DNA of 64,000 nt from Kyrpidia sp. (GTDB lineage Bacteria > Bacillota > Bacilli > Kyrpidiales > Kyrpidiaceae). The stretch's first letter is position 1. Each line of letters begins with the position of its first letter. This document shows, one piece after another, positions 1-8,343 of this stretch. Location of the stretch: contig JASBVV010000002.1 in assembly GCA_029960885.1 (NCBI GenBank), positions 20,222 through 84,221 of the forward strand. Direction: 5' to 3'. The position numbers and the translations under genes are program-made. The notes beneath the pieces were generated by a model, which saw nothing but the letters and a program-made list of their open reading frames with translations, had not been told where the DNA came from and made no database searches.

Positions 1-261
1 GTGGAGTCGGAGTTTGCGCCTATCGTGGGGACGGAGAAACAGAGCGAAGAGTTGGTGCGGTATCTCATGCAGGATTTCGAAGAAGATCCTCTCAAAATTT
101 GGGAATCGGACATATTCGGCAAGTCCCTGGCCGCCATTGTGCGCGAAGGGATCTCGGCCAAATTGGCCATGATGCCCGAGAATGCCCAGTATAAACTCCA
201 GGAGACCCTGGAGCGGATCATTAACGAGGGCAGCGGGGGGTTGATCGCCATTATTTTGTAA
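1..261 (+). CDS. spoIVA: Stage IV sporulation protein A, C-terminal end (partial)
   Basis: This is the last 86 codons of SpoIVA, the ATPase that polymerises on the outer forespore membrane and anchors the spore coat basement layer. The open frame runs in from the window edge, so the GTG at position 1 is only an internal Val codon. The tail carries the very conserved stretch FEEDPLKIWESDIFGKSL and ends in GGLIAIIL, which matches my recollection of the B. subtilis C-terminus almost residue for residue. The C-terminal segment of SpoIVA is the part reported to bind SpoVM and direct localisation. It sets the left end of the conserved spoIVA-mtrB-hepS order. Confidence 0.93.
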   Translation: MESEFAPIVGTEKQSEELVRYLMQDFEEDPLKIWESDIFGKSLAAIVREGISAKLAMMPENAQYKLQETLERIINEGSGGLIAIIL

Positions 262-306
262 ACCGCCATGGTTCGACAGACCGCCGGATGGGGTGCGCAT
301 ATGCAC

Positions 307-337
307 GGAGGAGCTTGGAGGCTCTCTCCTCTTTTTT
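307..337 (+). terminator. Intrinsic terminator after spoIVA
   Basis: An imperfect hairpin, GGAGGAGC paired with GGCTCTCTCC, is followed by six T residues at 332-337. It lies 46 nt after the spoIVA stop codon and separates spoIVA from the next gene. Confidence 0.65.
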
Positions 338-380
338 ATGTTAACTTTTTGCCATCGTCGCCGCGGCGGCGGAAAGGATT

Positions 381-409
381 TCGACGTCCGGTGTCGAAGA
401 AATTATAAA
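381..409 (+). promoter_or_regulatory. Candidate sigma-A promoter for the acyl-CoA synthetase gene
   Basis: TCGACG (381-386) and TATAAA (404-409) are separated by 17 nt and lie about 60 nt before the ATG at 470. The -35 box matches 4 of 6 consensus positions. Prediction from sequence only. Confidence 0.4.
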
Positions 410-469
410 GAAAAGGTAAAAAAGAAGTAAAACGAGTCAGGTCATCAAGGAGATGAGGGGGGCCGGGCG

Positions 470-2053
470 ATGCAGTCATCCATCCACATTCCGGAGTTTT
501 ACAATTTCGCTTCAGTCGTTGATGAATTCGCGAAAGACCGGAGTCGATTGGCAATTGTGGACGTCTCCGAGGACCTCCGGGAGGAATGGGTTCCCTATTG
601 GCGTCTGAAAGATCTGTCGAATCGGTTCGCCAATGTGCTCACCGCCCACGGGCTTGGACAGGGGGATCGGGTGATTGTCACGTTGCCCCGGTCGGTGGAT
701 GCCTATGTGGCCTATCTCGGTTTGATGAAGATCGGGGCGGTCATTCTGCCCGGTTCGGAGATGCTGCGGGCCAAGGATTTGGCTTATCGCATTCAGCACG
801 CCGGGGCCAAAGCGGTGGTGGCGTTTGATGGGATTCGCGAGGAATTCGAGGCCATTCGCCGGGATTGCCCGTCGGTCGGGCGGTATCTTTTGTTCGGTCA
901 AGCCGACGGGTGGGTGGACGTCCGGGTGGAGATGGCCGCGGCGGACCGGGAGTTCGAGCCGGTCCGGACTCGCGCGGACGAACTCGCCTTTTTGTCTTAT
1001 ACTTCAGGCACCACCGGAGGACCCAAAGGGGTGATGCACACCCACTCGTGGCCGTGCGCGCACATTCAGGTGGCCGCCACCCATTGGTTCGATGTGAGGC
1101 CCGGGGAGTTGTCCTGGGCGACGGCGGGGCCCGGTTGGGCGAAGTGGGTCTGGAGTCCGTTCGTGTCCATTCTGGGCAAAGGGGGAACGGCGTTTGTCTA
1201 TCGAGGGCGGTTCGATCCGAAAACATATCTCGATTTACTGGAACAATACCCCATCAGCCTTCTTTGCGCCACACCCACGGAATACCGCCTGATGGCGAAG
1301 GTGAGCGATCTCGGGCGCTATCGGTTCCGGTCGCTCCGCAGCGCCGTGAGTGCCGGGGAGCCGTTGAACCGCGAGGTCATCGACACCTTCCTTCGCCATT
1401 TCAACGTTTTGGTGCGGGACGGATACGGTCAGACCGAAAACTCCCTGATGGTCGGGACCACGGTGGACACGCCGGTTCGGCCGGGCTCCATGGGCAAACC
1501 GTTCCCGGCTTACCGGATCGCCGTGGTGGACGAAGACGGACAGCAGGTGCCCGACGGTCAGGTCGGCGACATCGCCATCCATCGGGAGGCGCCGACGTTG
1601 TTTCGGGGCTATCTGGACGATCCGGAACGCACGGCCAAGGCGTTTCGGGGCGAGTGGTACATCACCGGGGACCAGGGCCGGATGGATGAGGACGGCTATC
1701 TGTGGTTCGAAGGACGGGCGGACGACATCATCATCAGTTCCGGTTACACCATCGGGCCGTTCGAGGTGGAAGACGCCCTGGTCAAACACCCCGCGGTGGC
1801 CGAATGCGCGGCGGTGGCCAGTCCCGATCCCGAACGCGGGCACATCGTCAAAGCCTTCGTGGTCTTACGGGAGGGTTATGACGGGTCGCCGGAGTTGACC
1901 GGCGAGTTGCAGGAGCATGTCAAGAATATCACAGCGCCGTACAAATATCCCCGGGAGATCGAATACGTCTCCTCATTGCCGAAAACCACGTCGGGAAAAA
2001 TCCGCCGGGTGGAACTGAGGACCTTGGAAAAAGAACGCAAGCGGCAAAAGTAA
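470..2053 (+). CDS. Acyl-CoA synthetase, AMP-forming (medium or branched-chain type, MbcS-like)
   Basis: This 527-residue adenylate-forming enzyme should activate a short, medium or branched-chain carboxylic acid to its CoA thioester through an acyl-adenylate. The ATP-binding P-loop-like motif SYTSGTTGGPKGV lies near residues 175-188, the A5 motif GYGQTEN near 320, the hinge motif with GRADDIIISSGY near 418, and the C-terminal catalytic lysine in LPKTTSGKIRR near 505. Length and the G-Y-x-IGPFEVE region resemble the acetyl-CoA synthetase/MACS branch that includes B. subtilis MbcS. The exact substrate cannot be read from sequence. A strong ribosome-binding site (AAGGAGATGAGG) precedes the ATG. 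It occupies the place where B. subtilis has hbs and folE between spoIVA and mtrB. Confidence 0.85.
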   Translation: MQSSIHIPEFYNFASVVDEFAKDRSRLAIVDVSEDLREEWVPYWRLKDLSNRFANVLTAHGLGQGDRVIVTLPRSVDAYVAYLGLMKIGAVILPGSEMLRAKDLAYRIQHAGAKAVVAFDGIREEFEAIRRDCPSVGRYLLFGQADGWVDVRVEMAAADREFEPVRTRADELAFLSYTSGTTGGPKGVMHTHSWPCAHIQVAATHWFDVRPGELSWATAGPGWAKWVWSPFVSILGKGGTAFVYRGRFDPKTYLDLLEQYPISLLCATPTEYRLMAKVSDLGRYRFRSLRSAVSAGEPLNREVIDTFLRHFNVLVRDGYGQTENSLMVGTTVDTPVRPGSMGKPFPAYRIAVVDEDGQQVPDGQVGDIAIHREAPTLFRGYLDDPERTAKAFRGEWYITGDQGRMDEDGYLWFEGRADDIIISSGYTIGPFEVEDALVKHPAVAECAAVASPDPERGHIVKAFVVLREGYDGSPELTGELQEHVKNITAPYKYPREIEYVSSLPKTTSGKIRRVELRTLEKERKRQK

Positions 2054-2200
2054 TCGATATTGCCCCGGAAATGAAAAAAATCGCCCGTTTCGACAAGGAA
2101 TCGCTGTCTGTTGAAACAATTCGTCGCAGTGTGTCGAACGCGGAAGTTTTCGGGTACAATGAGAGGCGATGGATCGACACGAATCGGAAGGGAAGTCTGG

Positions 2201-2443
2201 ATGATGATCAGCGATGAAGCGACGTCGATTCTGGGGGATTATTTTGCCATTCAGGCCAAGGAGAACGGAGTCACGGTGATCGGGCTCACCCGGGGCATGG
2301 ACACCCGGTTCCACCATACCGAGAAACTGGATCGCGGCGAGGTCATGTTGGCCCAGTTTACCGAACACACCTCCGCCATCAAGGTCCGGGGGAAATGCCG
2401 GATCTTCACGAAGTTCGGCGTCATCGAACCTTTGGACGACTGA
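2201..2443 (+). CDS. mtrB: trp RNA-binding attenuation protein (TRAP)
   Basis: The 80-residue product is TRAP, which forms an 11-subunit ring and, when loaded with tryptophan, binds RNAs with about eleven (G/U)AG repeats. The RNA-contacting residues are present: Lys42 (EKLDRG), Lys61 and Arg63 (AIKVRG), equivalent to K37, K56 and R58 of B. subtilis. The tryptophan pocket threonines in GLTRGMDT are kept as well. The start was set at ATG 2201 because a GGAAGGGAAG ribosome-binding site precedes it and homologues begin here; a longer open frame to 2111 looks spurious. A -10 like TACAAT sits at 2155-2160. Its target in this window is the GAG-repeat region before trpD. B. subtilis has folE next to mtrB; that gene is absent here. 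Confidence 0.95.
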   Translation: MMISDEATSILGDYFAIQAKENGVTVIGLTRGMDTRFHHTEKLDRGEVMLAQFTEHTSAIKVRGKCRIFTKFGVIEPLDD

Positions 2444-2506
2444 ATCGTAAAATTCCCCGGACCCGCATAGACATTCTCACGAAACGGCGGTTGGGGGGCG
2501 CGGGGA

Positions 2507-2968
2507 ATGCGGGGATGGCTGATGATCGTGGCCGCTGCGTTTGCGGTGGCCGGAGTGTTGGCGGTGATTCCCCAACGGGCTTTCGATCGATTTGCCGACG
2601 GTTCCCTGCCGGTGCTGTGGCATCGCCCGGTCCGGGTGGATTCCTTGGCGGCTGTGGCGGACCGGTTGAACGGACTGCCTTTGCAGGCGCGCCTGGTGAG
2701 TGTCCGGTGGGCGCCGGGGACGGTGACCGTTGATCTGGCGGGACGGGACCGGGAAGGGGATCCCGCCCTGATCCAGGATGTATATACCCTGGCCTACGCG
2801 TTTTTGGTCGACGCCGACGGCGTGGACGAGGCGCGCATTCGGATGGTGGATGGGATGGGCCGGGTGGTTCGCACGTACACGGCGGACCGCCCGGCGTTGG
2901 TCCACGGACCTCCTCCCGGCACGGACGCCGTCCCGGCTTTTGTTCAGAACCGGTTTCATCAGCAGTGA
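2507..2968 (+). CDS. Membrane-anchored protein of unknown function
   Basis: I do not recognise this 153-residue protein. Residues 3-22 (WLMIVAAAFAVAGVLAVIP) form one hydrophobic segment with a short positive N-terminus, so it is likely an uncleaved signal anchor with residues 25-153 outside the cytoplasm. The rest is soluble and alternates beta-like segments (ARLVSVRWAPGTVTVDLAG, EARIRMVDGMGRVVRTY). The ATG at 2507 follows GGGGGG at a good distance. It lies between mtrB and hepS in the same direction, where B. subtilis has no counterpart, and a hairpin with a T-rich tail follows it, so it may be transcribed with mtrB. Confidence 0.6.
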   Translation: MRGWLMIVAAAFAVAGVLAVIPQRAFDRFADGSLPVLWHRPVRVDSLAAVADRLNGLPLQARLVSVRWAPGTVTVDLAGRDREGDPALIQDVYTLAYAFLVDADGVDEARIRMVDGMGRVVRTYTADRPALVHGPPPGTDAVPAFVQNRFHQQ

Positions 2969-3033
2969 CGGCATGGGCAGAGTCGTCGCCGCGAACCGAT
3001 GCGTAGCCCCGACGACACAAATATGATAAAGTT

Positions 3034-3080
3034 AAAGCCGTCGGACAGGAGACTCGCCGGTTGGCCGACGGCCTTTCTTT
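3034..3080 (+). terminator. Hairpin with T-rich tail between the unknown gene and hepS
   Basis: AAAGCCGTCGG (3034-3044) can pair with CCGACGGC (3065-3072) and the CTTT after it, followed by CTTTTC. The loop is about 20 nt, so the terminator is of moderate quality. It would separate mtrB transcription from the menaquinone operon, or act as an attenuator just ahead of hepS. Confidence 0.5.
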
Positions 3081-3125
3081 TCAACGAGAGGAAACGCCGC
3101 AAAACCATAGGGAGTTGGATAGAGC

Positions 3126-3974
3126 GTGCTCATCACGGAATGGGAAATGGAAATGCGGGGTATCGAGACGGAAATCGCCCGGGAGATGGCCCATCCGGAG
3201 CTTCGAGAATGGACGTCTGGGCCTTTCGATCGTTCGCTGCTCTGGTTCATTTGGAGTATGGGGGTGTCCGCGGGGTTGGGCCCGGCTCTGCGGACGGCGG
3301 TCACGGCAGCCACGTACCTGGTGCATCGGGGTCTTGAGGTTCACGAATTGGAACGATTCCGTTCCTCAGGCCCGGTGCCCGCCACGGCGGTCCTGGCCGG
3401 GGATTTCTTTAGCAGCAAATATTATCTCCTGCTGGCGAGGCACGGATTGATCCCGTTGATCGGCGTCCTGGCGCGCGGTGTTCGCCGGGTCAATGAGCAA
3501 AAGGTGCGCAGGTCGACCTGGCGATGGGAGGCCGACCCGGAGGGATACGCCCGGCTTTGTGTGGAGATGGAGACGATCATTGTGCGGGAGCTGGGGCGTC
3601 AGTTGTCCCTGGGGGATGCCTGGACGGAACTGGTGAAAACGGCCGGCCGCGGGTTTGCCTTGGCCCGGGGGGGCGCTTGGGGTCGGGGGGCTGTGCTCCC
3701 TTCTTTGATGGACCTGTACGTGTGGCGATCGGCCACGGCCGAGGAGCGGCGGGCACTTCACGAAGCGGGGGCGGGATGGATCGGACGGGTGCGGGCACTG
3801 TATGCGAAATACAATGCAGGGGGTTGGCTGAGCGACCAACTGGCGGAGGTGTGCGCCGCTATTCGGCGGCTGTTTGCGTCCCTTTCCCGCGTGGAAGCGG
3901 AAGGTGTGGAACGGATGTGCTCCGAGTGGGAGGCGGCTTGGGCCACCCGGGTGCCCGCGGCGAAGGAGAGGTAG
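3126..3974 (+). CDS. hepS: Heptaprenyl diphosphate synthase component I
   Basis: HepS is the small, divergent, non-catalytic subunit that pairs with HepT to make the heptaprenyl side chain of menaquinone-7. The 282-residue protein carries the family hallmark VLAGDFFSSKYYLLLARHG near residues 90-108 and lacks the Asp-rich prenyl-synthase motifs, as expected. The family diverges strongly, so context is part of the case: mtrB-hepS-menG-hepT is the B. subtilis order. The start is the GTG at 3126. It ends 5 nt before the menG start, so the two are co-transcribed. Confidence 0.88.
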   Translation: MLITEWEMEMRGIETEIAREMAHPELREWTSGPFDRSLLWFIWSMGVSAGLGPALRTAVTAATYLVHRGLEVHELERFRSSGPVPATAVLAGDFFSSKYYLLLARHGLIPLIGVLARGVRRVNEQKVRRSTWRWEADPEGYARLCVEMETIIVRELGRQLSLGDAWTELVKTAGRGFALARGGAWGRGAVLPSLMDLYVWRSATAEERRALHEAGAGWIGRVRALYAKYNAGGWLSDQLAEVCAAIRRLFASLSRVEAEGVERMCSEWEAAWATRVPAAKER

Positions 3975-3978
3975 CGGA

Positions 3979-4770
3979 TTGCAAAATCAGTCGGAAAATC
4001 AACCGAACAAAGTGGAACTGGTGCAGTCGATTTTTTCGCATATCGCCAGGTATTATGACCGGATGAACGATCTGATCAGTTTCCAGCGCCACAAGGCCTG
4101 GCGGGCGTTCACGATGAAACAGATGGCTGTTTTCCCGGGTGCCCAAGTGTTGGACGTGGCGGCGGGGACCGGAGACTGGACCATCGCCCTGGCCAAAGCA
4201 ACGGGAGCCGGCGGTCGGGTGGTGGGCCTTGATTTTTGCCGGGAGATGCTCGATGTGGCCAAGGAAAAAGTGGCCCGGGAAGGGGTGGGCCGTCAGACGT
4301 CGCTGGTTCTGGGGGACGCCATGGAGCTCCCGTATTCCGATGACACGTTTGATTATGCGACCATCGGATTTGCGCTGCGCAACGTCAGAGACTATCGCCA
4401 GGTGTTGCGGGAGATGACCCGGGTGGTCAAACCCGGCGGCCGGGTGGTTTCGCTCGAATTGTCGAAACCCACCTGGGAGCCCTTTCGCACGGTGTATTAT
4501 TTGTATTTTTATAAGGTGATGCCCTTGGTGGCCCGGATACTGGTCGGGGATGGCGCGCCCGCGTATCAATATCTGCCGAACTCGCTGACCCAGTTCCCCG
4601 GGGCGGAAGAGTTGGCGTCGGTGTTCCGGGAGATCGGGTTGGTCGACGTGCGTTTTTGGCGGTTTTCGGGCGGTGTGGCCGCGCTGCACATCGGTCGAAA
4701 ACCCTTGCCGCCAGGCCGGCCGTATGGAGAATCCGAGGAGGAAGGCCGCCCGGTCGAGGCTCCAAGCTGA
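3979..4770 (+). CDS. menG: Demethylmenaquinone methyltransferase
   Basis: MenG (UbiE family) transfers a methyl group from S-adenosylmethionine to demethylmenaquinone, the last step of menaquinone synthesis. The class I methyltransferase motif LDVAAGTGDWT lies near residues 57-67, GLDFCREML near 80, and the family motifs DYATIGFALRNVRDY and VVKPGGRVVSLE follow. I chose the TTG at 3979 because AAGGAGAGG lies 7 nt before it and homologues start here; an in-frame ATG upstream lies inside hepS and is a poor start. The 263-residue length is slightly above the usual 235-250, with extra residues at the C-terminus. Confidence 0.94.
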   Translation: MQNQSENQPNKVELVQSIFSHIARYYDRMNDLISFQRHKAWRAFTMKQMAVFPGAQVLDVAAGTGDWTIALAKATGAGGRVVGLDFCREMLDVAKEKVAREGVGRQTSLVLGDAMELPYSDDTFDYATIGFALRNVRDYRQVLREMTRVVKPGGRVVSLELSKPTWEPFRTVYYLYFYKVMPLVARILVGDGAPAYQYLPNSLTQFPGAEELASVFREIGLVDVRFWRFSGGVAALHIGRKPLPPGRPYGESEEEGRPVEAPS

Positions 4771-4800
4771 GGCTCGGGACGGTGCAGGGGGCGATGTGCA

Positions 4801-5448
4801 ATGGCGGGATGGGATCCGGGGGATGTTCGCCCCGTGGTGATCGGCATGACCGGGGCCAGCGGGGCGGTGTACGCCGTTCGCTTGCTCCAGGAGTTGGCGC
4901 GATTGGAACAGCCGGTGCATCTGTTGGTCTCCGGGGCGGCCTGGGACGTCATCCGGTTGGAGATGGGGTGGCCGATCCCGCCCGGTGACGGTGAGGCTCT
5001 GCTGCAGTGGGCCGGGATCGCACCCGGCCGGGTATTTTGCCACGATCTCAGGGACTTTTCGGCGCCGGTGGCCTCCGGCTCCCACCTGACCCGGGCGATG
5101 GTGATCGTGCCGTGCAGCATGGGGACATTGGCCGCTGTGGCGGCGGGGTCGTCGGACAACTTGCTGGAACGGGCCGCCGACACTCATCTTAAAGAGGGCC
5201 GCCCGCTGATCCTGGTGCCCCGGGAAACTCCGCTCCACCTGATCCACCTGGAGAACATGGTTCGGGCGGCCCGGGCCGGGGCAAGGATCGTTCCGGCGAT
5301 GCCCGCCTTCTATCATCGGCCGCAAACCATGATGGATTTGGTGGACTTTGTGGTGGGCAAGATTCTCGATCAGCTCCAATTGCCGCACACCCTGTTTCGG
5401 CGGTGGGGAGCTCCCGGAGAGGAGGCGGGCGGAGTTGACAGAACGTGA
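4801..5448 (+). CDS. ubiX: Flavin prenyltransferase UbiX
   Basis: UbiX-type enzymes attach a dimethylallyl group to FMN to make prenylated FMN, the cofactor of UbiD decarboxylases. The FMN-binding start VVIGMTGASGAVYAV, the CSMGTLAAVAAGSSDNLLERAAD region and PLILVPRETPLHLIHLENM are clear family signatures. In genomes using the futalosine pathway a UbiX/UbiD pair decarboxylates the naphthoate intermediate, and here it sits between menG and mqnA, which supports that role. No ubiD is in the window. The 215-residue length is a little above average because of a C-terminal extension that overlaps the next gene by 14 nt. Confidence 0.92.
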   Translation: MAGWDPGDVRPVVIGMTGASGAVYAVRLLQELARLEQPVHLLVSGAAWDVIRLEMGWPIPPGDGEALLQWAGIAPGRVFCHDLRDFSAPVASGSHLTRAMVIVPCSMGTLAAVAAGSSDNLLERAADTHLKEGRPLILVPRETPLHLIHLENMVRAARAGARIVPAMPAFYHRPQTMMDLVDFVVGKILDQLQLPHTLFRRWGAPGEEAGGVDRT

Positions 5449-6403
5449 ATTCTTGTCAATGTTTGATCAGGATGTCCTGGCTTTGGGGGAAGAGGCCGAC
5501 GGCATCAAACGGGAGCGATTCGGGGATCGGGTGTTTCTGGTTGAGCGGTATGTATCACGTCCCGGGTTGGGCGGGAATGAGGCGGACGGCCCTGCGGAAC
5601 GGGTCCCGGGGCTCCTGGACGGCGGTGAACCGCCGAGAAGTATCGTCCTTGATCCGCACCTCGAGGATGCCGAAAGCTTGGCCGGAAGGATCTCCACTTT
5701 GCGAAGCACCGGGTACCGGGGGAGTCTCAGCGGTCCCTCGGCGGGCCACGTGTGGCGCTGGGCGGGGGCGAGTCGGTCCAAGGCCGAGGAGTTGCTCCGT
5801 CGGTTCAAAGAAGCGGGGATGTCTCTCTTGCGGGGGGATGATGCGGAGGTGCTGGACGAACGGTGGCGTAGCGGCCGTTCGCTTCTTCCCCTTGAGGTGT
5901 GGCTCGGGGTGCACCGGCTGGCGCACGAGGTCGGCCTTCCCAGTTCCGTGGCCCTTCGATACGGAGCCGGGGAGACCCGGCAAACCCGGGTTCGTGAACT
6001 GATGGCTCTGGCGGAGTGGGCCCGGGATGGGCAACTGGTGTCTCTGCGGTTGGAGCCCTGGGATCCCGAGCGCTGGCCGCTGTCGGACAGACTTGATCTG
6101 GCCCCGACCACGGGCTTGGATGACCTGACCATGGTGTCGGCGTCTCGGATCGCGCTTCCCGATGCCCATCTGGAGGTGTCGTGGCGGATGGTGGACGAGA
6201 AGCTGGCGCAGACGGCGCTGCGATTCGGGGCGGACAGCCTGTCCGGGACGCCGTGGCGAAGGTGGGACGAACCGTTTCCTCTGACGGGCATCGAGGCGGG
6301 AGACGCCCGGCAACTCGAACGGCTGGTTCGGGAAACCGGCCTTGTGCCCGAATGGGTGAGTGAACAGTTTCAAATGGTTCGCGACAGGGGGCGGCCGGAT
6401 TGA
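5435..6403 (+). CDS. Cysteine-free MqnE/MqnC-like protein (degenerate radical-SAM homologue)
   Basis: The 322-residue product follows the pattern of aminofutalosine synthase (MqnE) along most of its length but contains no cysteine at all, so it cannot hold the radical-SAM [4Fe-4S] cluster. Aligning segments include a start like LFALGxLAxxxRExxxGDxV, then RRFKEAGMSLLRGDDAEVL where MqnE has LKEAGLDSLPGGGAEI, then WLGVHRLAHEVG, ATTGLDD-like TTGLDDLTMVSASR, and EKLAQTALRFGADSLSGT. The region that should carry CxxxCxxC is replaced by RYVSRPGLGGNEADG. The TTG at 5435 follows GGAGAGGAGG; the gene overlaps ubiX by 14 nt and mqnA by 4 nt. It may be a non-catalytic subunit or scaffold. Function is unknown. 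Confidence 0.72.
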   Translation: MTEREFLSMFDQDVLALGEEADGIKRERFGDRVFLVERYVSRPGLGGNEADGPAERVPGLLDGGEPPRSIVLDPHLEDAESLAGRISTLRSTGYRGSLSGPSAGHVWRWAGASRSKAEELLRRFKEAGMSLLRGDDAEVLDERWRSGRSLLPLEVWLGVHRLAHEVGLPSSVALRYGAGETRQTRVRELMALAEWARDGQLVSLRLEPWDPERWPLSDRLDLAPTTGLDDLTMVSASRIALPDAHLEVSWRMVDEKLAQTALRFGADSLSGTPWRRWDEPFPLTGIEAGDARQLERLVRETGLVPEWVSEQFQMVRDRGRPD

Positions 6404-7221
6404 GGGACGTGTTGCGCGTCGGGCGGATCGACTATGCCAACATCTTGCCGGTCTATCACTTTTTCAATCATGAAAAGGTGGTCTTGAAACCGTCGGTGCC
6501 GAGCCGGCTCAACGCCTGGTTGGAAGAGGGAGCGGTGGATTTGGGGCCCGTGTCCAGTTTTGCGTACGGCCTTCGTCCCCACGATTATGTGGTGTTGCGG
6601 GATTTGTCCGTGAGCAGTCGGGGGCCGGTGGGGTCGATTTTTTTGGTGTCCACCCGCCCCGTCCGGGACCTGCACGGGCGGACGGTGGCCCTGACCAGCA
6701 GTTCCGCCACCTCTGTGAGACTGCTGAAGATTTTGTTCGCCCGCCGGTTTGAGATTGCTCCGAAATATGTTACCATGGACCCAGACTTGGATCAGATGCT
6801 GGAACGGGCCGAGGCGGCGTTGTTGATCGGCGACGATGCCCTTCAGGCGGCGATGAATCCCCGGGGACTTTTCTTGGTGGACCTGGGGGAAGTCTGGCGG
6901 GAATGGACGGGGCGTGGGATGGTGTTTGCCCTTTGGGCGGTTCGCAGAAAGGTGGCGGTCGAGGCGCCGGAGCTGTTGGGATCGGTGCACCGGGCGTTTC
7001 GGGAGGCCCGGGACCGAGGACTTCGGGAGATCGACGCGGTCATAGGGTCCGCCCGGGAGCGGTGCGGCGGGGATGAACCTTTTTGGCGGCGATACTATCA
7101 GTGTCTTTCGTATGATCTCGAGGACGATCTGATCGAGGGATTGCACCGGTATTACCGGGAAGCGCATGAACTGGGGCTGCTGCCGGAAGCCGCCCGGGTT
7201 CGATTGTGGGGGGATCTCTGA
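6400..7221 (+). CDS. mqnA: Chorismate dehydratase
   Basis: MqnA dehydrates chorismate to 3-enolpyruvylbenzoate, the first committed step of the futalosine menaquinone pathway. The 273-residue protein has the periplasmic-binding-protein-like fold of the family, with the typical start RVGRIDYANILPVYHFF, the segment GAVDLGPVSSFAYG near residues 47-60, and ALTSSSATSVRLLKILF near 105. It begins with a TTG overlapping the preceding gene by 4 nt and shares one base with mqnC, so the four genes are tightly coupled. Chorismate for this step comes from AroC, encoded 4 kb downstream. Confidence 0.93.
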   Translation: MRDVLRVGRIDYANILPVYHFFNHEKVVLKPSVPSRLNAWLEEGAVDLGPVSSFAYGLRPHDYVVLRDLSVSSRGPVGSIFLVSTRPVRDLHGRTVALTSSSATSVRLLKILFARRFEIAPKYVTMDPDLDQMLERAEAALLIGDDALQAAMNPRGLFLVDLGEVWREWTGRGMVFALWAVRRKVAVEAPELLGSVHRAFREARDRGLREIDAVIGSARERCGGDEPFWRRYYQCLSYDLEDDLIEGLHRYYREAHELGLLPEAARVRLWGDL

Positions 7222-8300
7222 TGTTGGTGCGGACGGGGTCGACGGAGGAGATTCTGAAGAAGGCGTTGGCCGGTGAGCGGTTGACCTTGGAGGACGGGGT
7301 CCGGCTGTACGAATCCCCGGACCTGGTAGCTTTGGGCCGGGCCGCCCGGGAGGCGGCGCGGCGGTTCCATCCGGAGAACGTGGTCACCTTCGTTGTGAAT
7401 CGGAACATCAACTATTCCAACGTGTGCAACACGTATTGCAGTTTTTGCGCGTTTTACCGGCGGCCTGGTCACCCGGAGTCCTATCTGTTGCCGGACGAGG
7501 TGATTTTCGACAAGATCGAGGAAACGGTGCGCCTCGGCGGCACGGAAATTCTCATGCAGGGCGGGACCCATCCGGATCTGCCGCTCAATTACTACACGGA
7601 GCTGCTGCGCAAGATCAAGGCGCGGTTTCCGGTGCACATGCATTCTTTCTCTGCGGCAGAGATTCAGAATCTGAAAAAGATCTCCGGGCTGTCCCTCGAC
7701 GAGGTGTTGCGGGCCTTGCGGGATGCCGGGCTGGACTCGCTACCCGGAGGCGGGGCGGAGATCCTGGACAACCGAACGCGCATGCGCATCAGCCGGCTGA
7801 AAGGGACTTGGGAGGCGTGGATGGATGTCCATCTCGCCGCCCATCGGCTGGGGATGCCGTCCACCGCCACCATGGTGGTGGGGTTCGGCGAGAGTTGCGA
7901 AGAACGCGTGTTGCACATGCTGAGGGTGCGGGAAGCGCAGGACCGGACCGGCGGGTTTACGGCGTTCATCGCCTGGACGTACCAACCGGACAACACTGCG
8001 TTGCGGGGAACCCGGGCGACGGCGGCCGAATATCTGAAGACCGTGGCGGTGGCGCGGCTCATGTTGGACAACATCCCGAATCTGCAGGCGTCCTGGGTCA
8101 CGATGGGGCCGAAGATCGGGCAACTCTCCCTGGAGTTTGGGGTCAACGATTTTGGCAGCACGATGATCGAGGAGAATGTGGTCCGGGCGGCCGGAGCACA
8201 TTTCCGCATGACCCGGGAGGACATCATCCGGTTGATCCGGGATGCGGGGCGAATGGCCGCCCAGCGCAACACGTATTACGACATCCTGCGCTATTTCTGA
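7221..8300 (+). CDS. mqnC: Cyclic dehypoxanthine futalosine synthase (radical SAM)
   Basis: MqnC cyclises dehypoxanthine futalosine by radical chemistry. The cluster-binding motif CNTYCSFC lies near residues 73-80, followed by GGTEILMQGGTHPDLP, the HSFSAAEI segment and GLDSLPGGGAEIL. Its intact cysteine motif contrasts with the cysteine-free relative two genes upstream. The 359-residue length is normal. ATG 7221 overlaps the mqnA stop by one base; a GTG 15 nt upstream is in frame but less well placed relative to GGGGGG. MqnB, MqnD and a catalytic MqnE are not in the window and must be elsewhere if the pathway is complete. Confidence 0.93.
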   Translation: MLVRTGSTEEILKKALAGERLTLEDGVRLYESPDLVALGRAAREAARRFHPENVVTFVVNRNINYSNVCNTYCSFCAFYRRPGHPESYLLPDEVIFDKIEETVRLGGTEILMQGGTHPDLPLNYYTELLRKIKARFPVHMHSFSAAEIQNLKKISGLSLDEVLRALRDAGLDSLPGGGAEILDNRTRMRISRLKGTWEAWMDVHLAAHRLGMPSTATMVVGFGESCEERVLHMLRVREAQDRTGGFTAFIAWTYQPDNTALRGTRATAAEYLKTVAVARLMLDNIPNLQASWVTMGPKIGQLSLEFGVNDFGSTMIEENVVRAAGAHFRMTREDIIRLIRDAGRMAAQRNTYYDILRYF

Positions 8301-8343
8301 TGGTCTCGCCCAAAACCGGGGCCTGTTTGCAGAGAGGAACGAT

